DNA of 64,000 bases from Parachaetomium inaequale (taxonomy: Eukaryota; Ascomycota; Sordariomycetes; Sordariales; Chaetomiaceae). The notes beneath the pieces are model-generated. The model saw only the letters and a list, made by a program, of their open reading frames with translations, did no database searches and had not been told where the DNA came from. Location: contig MU854482.1 in NCBI GenBank assembly GCA_033296685.1, positions 1 to 64,000 of the forward strand, read 5' to 3'. The position numbers and the translations under genes are program-made. This document shows, piece after piece, positions 45,629 to 57,236 of this stretch; within the stretch, counting starts at the first letter, position 1; every line of letters begins with the position of its first letter.

Positions 45629-46456
45629 TCATAACCTCCCCGCCTTCAACTCAAAAAATACTGACTCCCCCTTCGCCAACACCTCCCCCCCTTCCTCCTG
45701 CACCTCCCCCTCCAGCGTATACTTCCTCCCCTCCACCCTGGCCAACCTCCCCACCACCAAAACCACCCTCGCCTTGTCCACCGTACCCGTCCGTACAGGC
45801 CTCAGATACGTAACCGCCAACCGCCCCGTCACCATCGGCGCCGTCTGCGCCATCAGCCCTCGCCGCTTATTCACGTCCACCACCGCCGCCATCGTCTCGT
45901 CCAGCATGGTGGCGACCACCCCGCCGTGGCAGAGCCCCTCCCAACCGTTGACTAGCGGGCCGAGGGCAAGGAAGGCTCTCACCTCGCGCACAAGTGTGTC
46001 GGGCGACGGGGGCAGGGGGTAGAAGGCGATGTAGGCTGGGATGGCGGCGGGGTTGTTGAGCGTGCGGGCCAGAAGGGCGTGTTCGTATGTGGGGGAGAGG
46101 GTGCGCGATTGGGATTGGGCGATTGTTAAATCAGGGGAGGGGGGGAGGTGCGCTGCGCACCAGGGGATGGCGCGGAAGTAGGCGATTTGGGCGGCGTTGG
46201 CGGCTTGGTTGGCTTGGTGCAGGTCTGTCATCGTCGTCGTCGTTGTTGTTGTTGTGATCTCGGACGCGGGTTTCGGGCTGGGTTGTGGCGGTGGTGGTGT
46301 TTGCTCCGTGACAGTTGGCTGGGTGGGTGAGACTTGCGACATGGTTTCCATGGTTGCTGCTGCCGGACCTGGGCGGGAGAGTGCCGTTAAGGGTGAATGG
46401 ACTTGTGGAAGACGGCGGGAGATAGTGTATAAAACTTTACTGGAGGTGGATACCAC
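45629..46456 (-). CDS. Hot-dog fold thioesterase (4HBT/THEM4-like)
   Basis: Single exon, up to 275 codons. The first 35 residues are basic and amphipathic (TISRRLPQVHSPL), which would suit a mitochondrial presequence. Alternative starts are METMSQVSP at 46351 and MTDLHQANQ at 46231. A Pro/Thr linker follows. The thioesterase domain covers about residues 140-270: NGWEGLCHGGVVATMLDETM is the central hot-dog helix with the catalytic-region HGG and DE pair, then MVTGRLAVTYLRPVRTGT and the final strand GEVLAKGESVFFELK. Family members hydrolyse acyl-CoA thioesters; the substrate length cannot be read. No pathway neighbours. Confidence 0.85.
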   Translation of the reverse strand: MVSTSSKVLYTISRRLPQVHSPLTALSRPGPAAATMETMSQVSPTQPTVTEQTPPPPQPSPKPASEITTTTTTTTMTDLHQANQAANAAQIAYFRAIPWCAAHLPPSPDLTIAQSQSRTLSPTYEHALLARTLNNPAAIPAYIAFYPLPPSPDTLVREVRAFLALGPLVNGWEGLCHGGVVATMLDETMAAVVDVNKRRGLMAQTAPMVTGRLAVTYLRPVRTGTVDKARVVLVVGRLARVEGRKYTLEGEVQEEGGEVLAKGESVFFELKAGRL

Positions 46457-47241
46457 AGGACTTATTTAGTCTTGTAGACTGGCTATCCGCCATCATCACA
46501 GCACCGGGACCTCGTTTCTTATGTACTTTTCCCGACTATGGATGAGGGAGCCGCGTATCGAGTTGGGGTGGTACCCCTGAGGTTGGGTATTGGGCATCGA
46601 CCCTCTGCGCGGGAATAACACCACGGGTGCTGGTAGGCTTCGGAACCAATAAACACAATGCGGAATCCACAATCCCATTGTCTCATCGGAGCTGAGATGG
46701 ATACCACGGGCCATCGAATGAGATTGCACGCTGTCAACGAGAACGGCGTTCGTTGGGAGGCAACCAAGCAACACGGGAGGCCACGTTTTGACCCAGCGTA
46801 TGGAAGACACCAACTAATCACCGGGCAACACTTTCTACGCTGCCACTGGACGGTCTACGCGGCGGGTGTTTGCTACAGGAACGAACTGCTAGTCAAGATA
46901 TGGGAGAGGAAACAGAAGGATCCATGATTAAATTCCAGAAGCCCGCTGTTCAAGACAACCCGCCCGGCCCTTCACGACTAATGTACTGTAACCCGACTCA
47001 GGACTCGCAGGAATGATGCGCACGGTACGTGGCTATGGAATGGGGACACAGCCATGTTGAAGTCTGGCTGGAACTTTACGCCTTGTAGCTCATGCGTATT
47101 GGTTGGTTTATACGGCATGCCTGTCTTCAAGTTCAATGGTTGAAGTTCCTGCCTTCAAAAAACCATACTCTCCGCTGTTGAATGAATGAATACGCTCTTA
47201 GTTATCGACTGCAAGAAACACATATACATCCTATTCTACCC
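46457..47241. other. Intergenic, no gene recognised
   Basis: Upstream DNA of the thioesterase gene and downstream DNA of the next minus-strand gene. Short overlapping frames only. Confidence 0.5.
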
Positions 47242-49097
47242 CTACTCGCCGCATCCCTCAACCCCCCCATCAACCCCCTTCCCAACCCACCCCCCCTCCC
47301 GCCTATACCACCCCACCGCCCTCAAAACCTGCCTCCTCCTCTCCGCAATCTCCCCCCTCCTCCCCTCATCCCCCCGGCCCAACCCCTCCAGCGTAACATG
47401 CGCCAGCACCCTCTCCACCTCAGGCGCCGCCACAAACTCAGCCAGGTCCTCGACACGCCGCTCAATGCTATACGGCCCCGGGGCGCCCGGCGTCTGCAGG
47501 TCGACGCGCGCGTACACGGCCCAGTACCGCTCGAACCCGTGCCGCCCGCGCCGCGCCCACCGCCGCGGGTCCGTGTGCGCCAGGTACTTGAGCAGGGCGC
47601 GCGCGTGGTGCTGCACCACGGGGACGCTGGCGCCACTGCCGCCGCTGCTGTGCGTGACGATGAGCGAGTCGCAGGTTGTGGGGTGGGGCATGTGCAGGGA
47701 GAGGAGGGCGGAGGGGGAGGCGGTTCCGTCGGGGAAGTGGACTGTCCAGGCGAGGTCCATGAAGGGGGAGAGGGTTGAGGTGGAGGAGGTGGTGGGGAGG
47801 TTGCCGCGGAAGGGCGGGTTGATGTCCATGCAGGAGATGCTCAGCCAGCGCAGGCCGACGGCGAAGGCGCCCAGGACTGGGTAGAGCCCTCTCGGGCGGA
47901 GGGGGAGCTTGATGGTTTTGATGCTGACGGTTTCGCCGTTGGGGGTGTGCATGGCGAGGGAGGATTCTTGTTTTTCGTCGGCGACCATCTGGGCGAGCGG
48001 GTTGACCTGGGACCAGAGGTCTTTGATGGCGTAGCCGGGGTGGGTGACGTTTTGGATGTGGATGGCTTGCATTTCGTGCGGCCAGCCCCGCGGGATGCTG
48101 GGGATGGCGTTGAGCTCCGTGCAGGAGATGTAGTCGAGGACCGTGTTGAGGTCGCGGTGGACCAGGTCGAGGATCCGCATCGACGTGCCGTGTTCCTTGA
48201 CTTTCCACTTCCAGACGATGTTGCCGTCTGCGTCTGGAGTTTTGCCTTTGTTGGCTGCATCTTCCTCGTTCCCCTCCTCGTCTGTCTCAGACGCCGAGAA
48301 GCGGCTGCTCCTCAAGCGCAGCGCGCCTAGCTCGTTCCAGATGTCCAGCTTGCTCATGCCCGCCTCGGCGCCGCGCTCGGCGTTGTCTGGCTGGGTCAGG
48401 TCGACCTTCACGTAGTCGCTCAAGTCGTAGCCGTAGCAAAAGAAGACGAGAGGGCCCGGCCATAGGATCCTGTTACCGGGCCCGGAGATGTCGGTGAGCG
48501 CCTTGTTGCGCCATTTCGCGTCCACCGTGACATCGGGGTCCAGCATGGTCGAGGAGAACCCTGCCGCGTTGGTGTTTGGTTAGACGCGCACGTAGACGGC
48601 CAGGCTTCGGCAGACGTACCTATGGCAAGGCCATGTCCGATCTTCTCGAAGGTGTCGACTGACTGCACGGCTGGATTGACAACGGCTAGATCGAGCCAGG
48701 CCGACCCAATCCCGGGATACCCGAAACACTCGTCGAGGCTGGGGTGGTCGATGACGAGATGGCTGCCCTTGATCTCGATCCAGACGAAGCTGAGGTTTGG
48801 TGCCCCCGAGTGGAAGATGACGGCGCGGCGGTGGTTGGGGCTGGGGCGATCTTTGAGGGGATTCTTGCTGATCTGGGTGCACAGCCGCTGCGGTACGGCG
48901 CCGAGGTTATTTTGGCAGACCGGGCTGCAGAAGAAGCCTTCTCCGCAGCCGCAACGGATCCGGGCGGCATCCGTGTCCTTGCCGCACACGACGCAGTTGT
49001 TCTTCCACAGCGACGTCTGGACGCCCCAGATGTGCAGCTGGTGTATGGCCTCCTTCTTCTCGATGGCGACGTCCGAGATGTCGATCTTGAGCGGCAT
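47242..49097 (-). CDS. Hypothetical protein with an N-terminal zinc-binding Cys cluster
   Basis: Two exons (48620-49097 and 47242-48560) with intron 48561-48619; 598 residues. The start MPLKIDISDVAIEKKEAIHQ is the first Met. Residues 35-70 hold CVVCGKDTDAARIRCGCGEG and FFCSPVCQNN, a C-x2-C, C-x-C, C-x3-C arrangement resembling the first half of a MYND finger but without the usual last Cys/His pair nearby. The rest is a mixed alpha/beta region containing HLVIDHPSLDECFGYPGIGS and IPSIPRGWPHEMQAIHI. It looks like one of the MYND-associated ascomycete proteins with a long fungal-specific domain. No catalytic motif was recognised. It may bind protein partners through the finger. Confidence 0.75.
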
Positions 49098-50048
49098 GGT
49101 GAGCGTGGTAATCCGGTGCTGGTGGTCAGAAAAATGGTGGTTCTCGGGTCGGGTAGGTGAGAGGGAGAGAACTGAATCGTGTTCGGTGGGCGCGGACGAG
49201 TACTATCCCGGCGACGAGAACTTTTGGACCAATTCTCCTGGGGAAAGAGCAGTAAAGGAGAGACCTAATGAACTGCAGGCAGTGTCGCCCTTGACAACGA
49301 GTCGAGGTGGCTCTTGCCAAGGGTAAGGGGTTCGGTGGTGAGGACGTGAACTCACGGCTGGATTAGGAAAATCTCGTCTTATCTTCTCCTTCTCCCTCCT
49401 CTCTTCAATATCGCGGGCCCGATATATCAGGTTCCATTATTTGTTTTGTTTCTAGCCCTTTCCAGATCATATTACCCAGGAATGTCACGTTTAACCCAGG
49501 AACTTGAAGATACGGCTTTTTGAGGTGGTTGTCAAGGGAGCTATGCTCAAGTACGCCTCTAACCAGCCTGACAAGGACAGCCAAGGACCAGGTATTTTGT
49601 GATGACTGGGTGAAGAAGGGAGAGCTGGGGTGGTCCGCGTGAGGTGGGCTAAATACCTGTTCAGCAACCTTGGCCCAGTTGACCGTCCCTGTTCTCGACT
49701 CCTTGACAAACATCTGCCAGCATGACCATTGGATGTCTGCGATGCGGGGTTCTCGCAGGTAATATAGAATACCCATCTCATTGATCAACCAAGTGTGACC
49801 GGCTGGCCGTTGCAGGTGGCATTGCGGGTGTAACAATAGAGTGGTGCGGTGTAACAGCAGCGCGGTAGATTGAGTGCGAATCCTGTAGTACTCACCAATG
49901 GTAGGAATCGTAAGATTATCTGTAGTCCGAGCCCAAATATGTGGAAACGGCGCTGCGGTATCTGCTCCGGCGGGCCTCCTCTCTTCTACACTTATGCCCC
50001 CTTTCAGACACTGCTCGAGACTGGACGTTTAAACCTCCAAAGACAAAC
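49098..50048. other. Divergent intergenic region
   Basis: Between the zinc-binding protein (minus) and the permease (plus). A minus-strand frame of 143 codons at 49405-49836 has no domain or splice support, so I do not call it. Both promoters are expected here. Confidence 0.45.
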
Positions 50049-51871
50049 ATGGAAAAACACAACACTGCCACGACCACACAGGCTGAGGCCGTGATGGACC
50101 AGTTCTCCGACGATGGCGCCAGCAACGTTTATGAGGTTGGCACCGAGTCAGACAAGCAGGATATGTGGCGGATGGGCAAGAAACAGGAGCTCCGCCGCGG
50201 TTTCCGCTTCCTTTCCATGTTTGGCTTCATCATGGTACTGATGGCGACCTGGGAGGCGCAGCTAAAGTAAGTTACAAGCTTAGCTATAGTGGTGTGTTGA
50301 TTGGAAAACTGCTGATATCGTGCCCGACCACCAGCGTCAACATCTTTGGCCTGGTCAACGGCGGCACGGGTGGTTTGATATGGGTGTTTCTGGGCACCTT
50401 TTGGGGCTTCTTCTGTGCTATCTTGTCCATGGCCGAGATGGCCTCCATGTCAGTGGAAATTCTTTATGCAGGTTTTGACAAGGTCCTAACTGCTGCAGGG
50501 CACCAACAACCGGAGGACAGTACCACTGGGTCAGCGAGTTCGCGCCGCCGTCATGCCAAAAGTTTCTGAGCTACCTCGTCGGCTGGCTCTGCGTCTTGGG
50601 GTGGCAAGTGGGCAACGTATCGATTGCCTTCCTCGTCTCGCAGATGATCCAGGGGCTCCTGATCCTCAACCACGAATCCTACGTGCCGCAGCGCTGGCAC
50701 CTGACGCTGATGGTCATCGCCGTCGAGACCATCTGCCAGGCCTTCAACACCTTCTTCTACCGCCAGCTGCCGCTGGTCGAGCTGGTCGCCCTCGTACTGC
50801 ACTTTGTTGGTTTTTTTGCCATACTTATCCCGCTCTGGGTCATGGGGCCCCATCCCCGGAGCGCATACGAGGTCTTCTTCACCTTCAGCGACGGCGGCGG
50901 ATGGGGCAGCACGGGACTCGCCTGCATGGTGGGCATCCTGAGTCCCATCTTCAGCATGCTCGGGCCGGATTCGGCGACGCACATGGCCGAGGAGCTGCGC
51001 AACGCGTCCAAGTCGCTGCCGTGGGCCATGGTTGCGACGGCGCTGATCAACGGGGCCCTGGGGTTCGTCATGATCGTCACCTTTTGCATGGTGCTGGGCG
51101 ACGCCGAGGCCGTGCTCGCGACGCAGACGGCGCAGCCCTTCATCCAGGTGTTTTACAACGCCGTGCAGAACAAGGCCGCCGCGACGGCCATGACGTGCAT
51201 CCTGGTGGTTATGGTCGCGTGCGGCGTCGTCAACATCATCGCCACGAGCTCGCGGCAGCTGTGGGCGTTTGCGCGGGATAAGGGGGTGCCGTTCTCGGCG
51301 TGGTTCTCGGTCGTGGACGCGCGGCGAGGGCATCTTCCCATCAACGCCCTGATCTTTTCGTACGTGCTTGCCGTGTTGTTGTCGTTAATCAACATTGGCA
51401 GCACTGTTGTAAGTTTCCCCGACGATACACCCCTCCCCCCTTCCTGGACTGGCTGACAGTGGCCATCGACAGGCCTTCAACATCCTGACCAGCCTCGGTG
51501 TCTGCGCCATGATGTTTTCGTACTGCATCTCCATCGGCTGCATTGCTCTGAAACGACTCCGCAACGAGCCGCTGCTCCCTGCTAGCTTTAGCCTGGGCCG
51601 GATGGGTCTGGCTCTCAATATCTTTAGCGTCTTGTTTCTGCTTTTCGCCTTCGTTATGGTTAGTATTTATAGCAAGGGTTACATCTGGACTATGGGATTT
51701 GCTGACATTGTCGAGACCTTTTTCCCCCAATCGCCTCACCCATCCGCCGAGCTGATGAACTGGAACATCCTGATATTCGGGGTCGTAGTTCTGTTCAGCA
51801 TTGGCTACTACGTGGCGGTTGGACAACACCATTATGAAGGACCCGTGGCCTATGTCCGCAAAGCTATCTAA
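50049..51871 (+). CDS. APC-superfamily permease, choline/GABA-transporter type
   Basis: Four exons with introns 50267-50334, 50451-50498 and 51409-51472. The N-terminal cytoplasmic segment ends ELRRGFRFLSMFGFIM, the start of helix 1. After splicing, MAEMASMAPTTGGQYHWVSE is the signature loop of the fungal Hnm1/Uga4 group of APC permeases. About 12 membrane segments follow, including SIFSMLGPDSATHMAEEL with the conserved Glu-Glu, VVNIIATSSRQLWAFARDKG, and VNALIFSYV-like helix 9. The C-terminus is short. By family, it imports choline, GABA or another amine/amino acid at the plasma membrane, driven by the proton gradient. The exact substrate is not readable. No frame problems. Confidence 0.92.
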
Positions 51872-52878
51872 CTAACCTTACCGTGTTGGGGTCTTGGAAC
51901 GCGAAGCAGTGGGAAGGGAGGAGGGCTGGTTCACATGGTGCTCAGTACTACAATGAAAGTTCTATCTAGATGCGAGGATAAGGGAACCCAGGCCAAAATA
52001 GTCAAAATAGACAACAAACAGAGAACTGTCCTTTGCCCCCAAATCGAATCGGAACCTCCTGCCAGAGGATAGGCCAATGGACTCAGAATCGACTCACTCG
52101 CCGGGGGCAAGATCATTTGTGCCGGCGTTTTAACAACCCCGTCTGCAAGCACTTTTCCGTAACACCACTCACACATTTTCTCTGTTGACTCCATGTCTCC
52201 TGTCCGCGGAGCAGTTTCTTAGACCCAGACTCCAGATTCGGCCAACACGCCGCACAGTATTCTCGCCAAAACAGAAAGTTCATCTCATGTGTGACATTAC
52301 TTGCATCCACAACTCAGAACCCTTGTAACCCTGCCATCGATTCGAATCTGCGGCTCACATCGCATCAACCAAGCTTCCCTCGATGCCAAGCCGTGTCGTC
52401 CCAAGCACAAAGTCGATCAAACACGCCAAAACGACCAGCGTCACTGTCTGGTCCAAGCACTTTTGCCGGCAACCGGGAATACGCAGGATCTTGACGGTGG
52501 CTGCGCTGCTTCATTGGGAACACATGGGACGGTTCGTCGGCTGATCGCAACCCGTCTTTCTGCCGCTCAAATGCTGGGCTGACACTCGGGATCCGCGACG
52601 ATTTCGGTCGCGGCGATCTGGGGCAGCATCTGGCGAGGAAGGGATCGACCTGGCCACGAGACGAACGCCGTCAGTGCTTCTTTGCTCGATGACTATATCT
52701 ACTGTTGAGTTCGGCTTGAAGATGGATGGCGTTATCACCACAACATCTCTCATCATCACCACTTCCCTTCAGTTCCATTCCCTAACGACCTGGTGTCGTC
52801 GCTGTTGATCAGTTTACCAATAACCACACTACCTTTACAACAAAACACCGGTAATCCAACATCCGAACAACCGCCAAC
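51872..52878. other. Intergenic, about 1 kb, no gene recognised
   Basis: Contains the permease 3' region and the promoter of the small secreted protein. Short motif-less frames only. CAAC/CATC-rich leader sequence immediately precedes 52879. Confidence 0.5.
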
Positions 52879-53263
52879 ATGGTCCGCCTCACCATCGCCG
52901 CTCTCCTGATCTGTAAGTCCAGTCCACACAGCAGTCCACCCCTTCCCACACAACACACCCTTTCTCCCGGAGTTACCCCTGACTCCGCCACCCCCAGTCG
53001 CCCTCGCCGCCACGGCGATCACGCCCAACAACGCGGGCGCCAAGAACGTCGGCGCCGGCAACGGCGGCCAGTTCATCACGGGCGGGTGCGTCAACAACGC
53101 CGATTGCGGCTCGGACTGCTGCGCCGACGCGAGCGGCGTGGGCGTCTGCTCGGCCGAGGCCGCCCAGTTCCAGAACGGCAAGAACGGCTGCGGCTTTGTC
53201 GACCCCAACGCGGCCGCCACCATTGCTGCCGCGAAGGCGCAGGTGCAGAAGCAGGGTTTCTAG
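52879..53263 (+). CDS. Small secreted cysteine-rich protein, BAS2-like
   Basis: Two exons with intron 52913-52997, which interrupts the signal peptide as is common in this family. The mature protein of about 80 residues carries six Cys in the order C, C, C-C pair, C, C, and the family phrases QFITGGCVNNADC, SDCCAD and NGCGFVDPNAAATIAAAKAQ near the C-terminus. I recognise it as related to 'biotrophy-associated secreted protein 2', first described as an in planta expressed protein of the rice blast fungus. Homologues also occur in saprotrophs, so presence does not prove pathogenicity. It is expected to be exported with three disulphides. The role is unknown. Isolated gene. The short first exon supports the start at 52879. 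Confidence 0.88.
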
Positions 53264-53937
53264 GGGGTTGGTTGGTATGATGTTTGGTGGCTGAGGTTGG
53301 GGATAGCTAGATGGGATGGGTTAGCCAGTGCTGGATTCGGAGAGGGTAGGAAAGAGGTGATTGAGCTGGTGTTTTAGGTGGAAGGTTGCTCTGGACTGGA
53401 GATCTACCTGGACATACGAACGGCAAGCGGTCTGGTAGCATGTGTGTTCGCGAGAACGACATCCAAGACTTGGTGGAAAGAAGCAAACAAAAAGAAAAAA
53501 ACTAAACTCAAAGCAAGCAACACTGCCGGAACGCAACAATCTCGCGCCTACAGTGTCGTTGTTCGAGAAGAGCCACACCCACCCGGGTTCACCACTCTGT
53601 CTGTTTCCATGTCTCGCATCTGTGGCGTCAAGTCCGTGGAGCTCCAGCGACAGGACGCGCCTACACCGAGGCAGGAGTTCTACATGTACAGTAATAAGAT
53701 GAGTCCCACATGCCAAGTTTAGGTTTGGGACGTCCCTTAGGTTAAGGGGTCCATACCATGATGCTTTAAGGGAACACCGCAAGGGCCGTATTAGTAATTT
53801 TCAAGATATTACGGCGTGATGTGTATGTCAACCGTCATTTTATTCCGAACAGTTCGATTAGCGACCTGCTCCAACATGAACCATTTCTCGTTCCATTCAT
53901 TGTCAACTCCCAAGCCTCAAGACAGTTTCACACGGCA
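53264..53937. other. Convergent 3' intergenic region
   Basis: Between the BAS2-like gene and the convergent Zn2Cys6 gene. No recognised gene; overlapping frames lack motifs. Confidence 0.5.
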
Positions 53938-55640
53938 CTATCGCCGAACACCGACAAAGTATCCCCAAAACACCCTCTGTGCGTCGTGAAAGAGCGCGTG
54001 TTTCGAGAGCAGCAACGCCAACCAGCCGTCCCCCAACCGCAGCTGGTCCCGCAGAACGCAGTAGACGACCCCAATCGCCGCCGGCGGCACCACCGTCGCC
54101 TTCTCCGGCGTAGTCGCCAGCAGCCGCGTGACGCAAGACAGCGTCATGAACGCCTCGGCCGCGGCCTGGCAGTGAAACTTGACCTGGCCCGGAAGAAGAA
54201 GGGGGTTGCCGCCGCCGTCGCTATTATTACGTGCAGCCTGGCGCCGGATGTATCTCTCGTCCTCGCGTGACAGTATCTCGGGCTCTGGTGGCGATGGCTG
54301 ACCGCGTGCGACGGCCTCGAGCTGCATCAGGTAGAGCAGCGTGGCGTTGTAGTACAGGATGTCGAGCGCCAGCCGCGGCGAGTCGAATTCTAAGCTGGCT
54401 AGCAGCATCTGGTTGACAATGGTAGGGGGCGGCGCCCTTGTGTCTGGCATCTCCTCGACAAGGCTTCCGCCGGCATGGTGTCGGACCTGGCGGACTGAAG
54501 CCGCGTGGACTGCATGCCAGTCCCATCGCCACTCTTGTAGAGCGACGGTCAATGTGTTGATCTTGTCGAGGCAGGCGGCGCGCTTGTGTGGGGCAACCAC
54601 GGACTCGGCTACGCCGGGGAGGTCGACGATGATGTCCATAAGGCGGTCCTCAAAGGTCTTGGGCCGCTGCTGCCAGGGGAGAGTCTTCCAGGGCTCATCC
54701 TCGAGAAGGCAGCGGCTTTGCCGGCAGAGGGCCTGGCAGATCTAGGCTCGTGTAAGCGGCTGCTCCGATATGTGAGACGCAGCACAACTCACCAGCAGAG
54801 CTCTGCAAGATCTGAACGCCTCGAGAAGGCTTTCCTCCTGGAACGTTCCCGGACCGCAGTGCTGTAGGATCCTGATGATGCCAACGTGATGGGGCGGCGC
54901 GGGGCCCAGGGCCTTGTTCATAGCAAACTACCGACCGGCCATATTAGCAACGCACTACTAGAGTGAAACCATACCGGGCGGATAACCCACCTCATACATG
55001 TTCATCATGACCATGGTAAAACCAAGCTTGGCAAGCCGTGACTTTTCTTGCTGCAGCAGCAGAGCCTGGACCTCACGCAAGACCTGCCCGTAGAGCCGGC
55101 CGCCCCGGGCCTGCAGGGCGCGGTCCCCGAGGCTCAGGCCCATGTAGCCGTACGAAATGGCCTGGAAGCAGACTCTGTTGATGTCGAGGGAATCGCCATC
55201 CGTGGCTGAGAGGATGAGCGGGCGCCAAAACGGCGCCCAGTTGAATGTTGCGAAAAAGTACGCCGCGGACGTCTGCTGCTGCCAGTGCTGGGAATCGCGC
55301 AGACCAAGACGCATGTCGTTCTCGGTAGACGGTAGCAGTTCGTGCGCCAAGTGCCGCCCCGGGTTGGACTGCTGTTGTGTCGGCACTCTTACTAGCCGTT
55401 GAGTCCCGTCGTGCTCGGAGTGGACGCCCAGGACCTGCACGCGCAGGGGGAGGTCGTAGCCACCACAGGGGTGGCCGGAAGCGAGACATCGCCCGCAGTG
55501 AGGGCGTGCCTTGTCTGTGTCCCGATGAGGAGGGTTTCTTGGAAGTGCACGAAGGAGTGAAGCTCGATTAGGTACTCACCGCACTTGACGCGTCTCTTGC
55601 GGCATGTCTGGCAGTACCCGCTCGTTGGTTGGCGGCCCAT
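53938..55640 (-). CDS. Zn2Cys6 fungal transcription factor
   Basis: Four exons (55580-55640, 54991-55514, 54793-54927, 53938-54741) give 507 residues. The binuclear cluster is split by the first intron: CQTCRKRRVKCDKARPHC, then GRC and HPC, the full six-Cys pattern. Ordinary basic residues between Cys 2 and Cys 3 support DNA binding. The rest is a helical fungal-specific transcription-factor domain (type 2), with INRVCFQAISYGYMGLSLGD, a coiled section around MNKALGPAPPHH and LYLMQLEAVARGQ. It is transcribed away from the short-chain dehydrogenase at 56155 with 514 bases between the starts, so it could control that gene; this is inference. The start at 55640 places the finger at residue 10, as usual. 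Confidence 0.9.
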
Positions 55641-56154
55641 GGCGGTGACAAGTGCCGGGTCTCGCGTCTTGGACAGCTGCAGATGTTCCAGTTGGACCCA
55701 ATCACGCGGGACTCGATTTGTCTCTCGCAGCCTGGAGATTCTGGTCAAGACAAACATACGGTACGCATGGTTCCAAGGCAGCGTTTCCTCAGCTCGGCGG
55801 AGCTTGTCCTTGGAAGGAAGCTTTGTTCAAGCTGCGTCAGTAAAGCCGAAGACGTTGTCCTACTTAGCCCACCAATCAAAGGCGACGGCGACATCTTCTC
55901 CACGCTGCTATGTTACATCCGACTCCCAATCAGGCAACTTTGATCGAGGTGCATATTGCTTGCTTACACACCTTGTTGTCGTCTGGATGTCGAGCCCAGG
56001 AGCTGGCCTCTGCATTTGTCAGACTGTAGCGTACTCACTTGTATAAAGCGAGCCAAAACTCCCGGTGTCGACAGTAAAGATGCACAACCATCCATCATAC
56101 GTCTCACGCTTCAGTCCGAGTCAACAGAGGGTACACACTCCCTACACAGTCACC
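55641..56154. other. Shared divergent promoter region
   Basis: 514 bases between the Zn2Cys6 regulator (minus) and the short-chain dehydrogenase (plus). No gene seen. I noticed no clear CGG-N-CCG regulator site pair by eye. Confidence 0.5.
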
Positions 56155-57236
56155 ATGGAGAACCTCCCCACCGACCATTTTGTCACTAGGTACGGCCCAG
56201 GCCTTTTTGAGTACGACCAGACGACTAACAAAAGGCACTGGCAGCCTCCAGTTCACAAAGCATGTCCACCAAGACGTGTACCCCTCGATTGATCCCTCGA
56301 ACCCCGAACTGTCTCTGGCCGGCAAGGTTGCCATCATTACCGGTGCCAGCCGCGGCATAGGAGCCAAGGTGATTCTTTCATCTCCTTACCTGTCAGGGTT
56401 GCAGCTGACAATCGGCCTAGGGACTTGCTCCAGCATTTGCGAGAGCCGGAGCGAAAGCTATCGTGCTCGTGGCCACCAATGCCGAGAAACTAGCCGCCGT
56501 CGAGGCCAGCCTCAAGTCTACCAACCCCAACGTCCAGGTCCTCTCAGTGGCGACCAACATCGCCGATGCCAACTCCGTGGCAGACCTGTTTGCCAAGGTC
56601 AAAGCAAACTTTGGACATGCCGATATTCTCGTCAACAACGCTGCCGTATTAAACAATGGTAGCGGAGACATGCACAAGGAAGATCCGGAGCAGTGGTGGC
56701 AAAACTTTGTGCGTGCTTCCTCCGTTAATAACTAGAATAAACACTGCAAATTACTAACCAAGCACTCACCCCCACAGGAAGTCAACACCAAGGGCGCGTT
56801 CCTGCTCGCCCACAGCTTCATCAACGCCCTGCCGTCACCATCCACCCCGGCCACCATCATCAACCTCGTCACGGCCGCCGCATGGATGGTCTTCCCCTCC
56901 ATGTCGGGCTACAGCATCAGCAAGCTCGCCACGCTGCAGCTGACGGCGCACCTCGCAGCCGGCTACCCGAGCCTCACGGCCATCGCGCTGCACCCGGGCC
57001 TCGTCGACACAGACATGACGCTCGACGAGTTCAAGAGGTTCGACCTCGACTCGCCGGAGCTGGTTGGCGGGCTGACCGTGTGGCTGTCGAGCGAGAAGGC
57101 CAGGTTTCTCACGGGGCGCGTCGTGGTGTCGCACTGGGATGTTGATGATTTGGTGGAGAGGAAGGACGAGATTGTGGCTGGGAAGTTGCTGCAGATTGAT
57201 CTTACTGGGATGTTTGGGAAGGGGCAGTTTGAGTAG
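56155..57236 (+). CDS. Short-chain dehydrogenase/reductase
   Basis: Four exons with introns 56190-56244, 56369-56420 and 56709-56777. The cofactor motif is VAIITGASRGIGAK (TGxxxGxG). LVATNAEKLAAVEASL with a non-acidic residue after the second strand hints at NADP(H). ILVNNAA replaces the usual NNAG, and GYSISKLATLQL is the catalytic YxxxK. The Ser 13 residues before that Tyr is Thr here (INLVTAAAW), an unusual but possibly tolerated change. The C-terminal half (GLVDTDMTLDEFKRF) is normal, total about 280 residues. These are mid-length classical SDRs that oxidise or reduce alcohols and ketones. The substrate is unknown. The neighbouring Zn2Cys6 gene may regulate it. Confidence 0.88.

Noticed and set aside
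49405..49836. 143-codon minus-strand frame near the permease
   Set aside because: Reads like protein in places (MGILYYLREPRIADIQWSC) but has no recognised domain, intron support or context; left uncalled.
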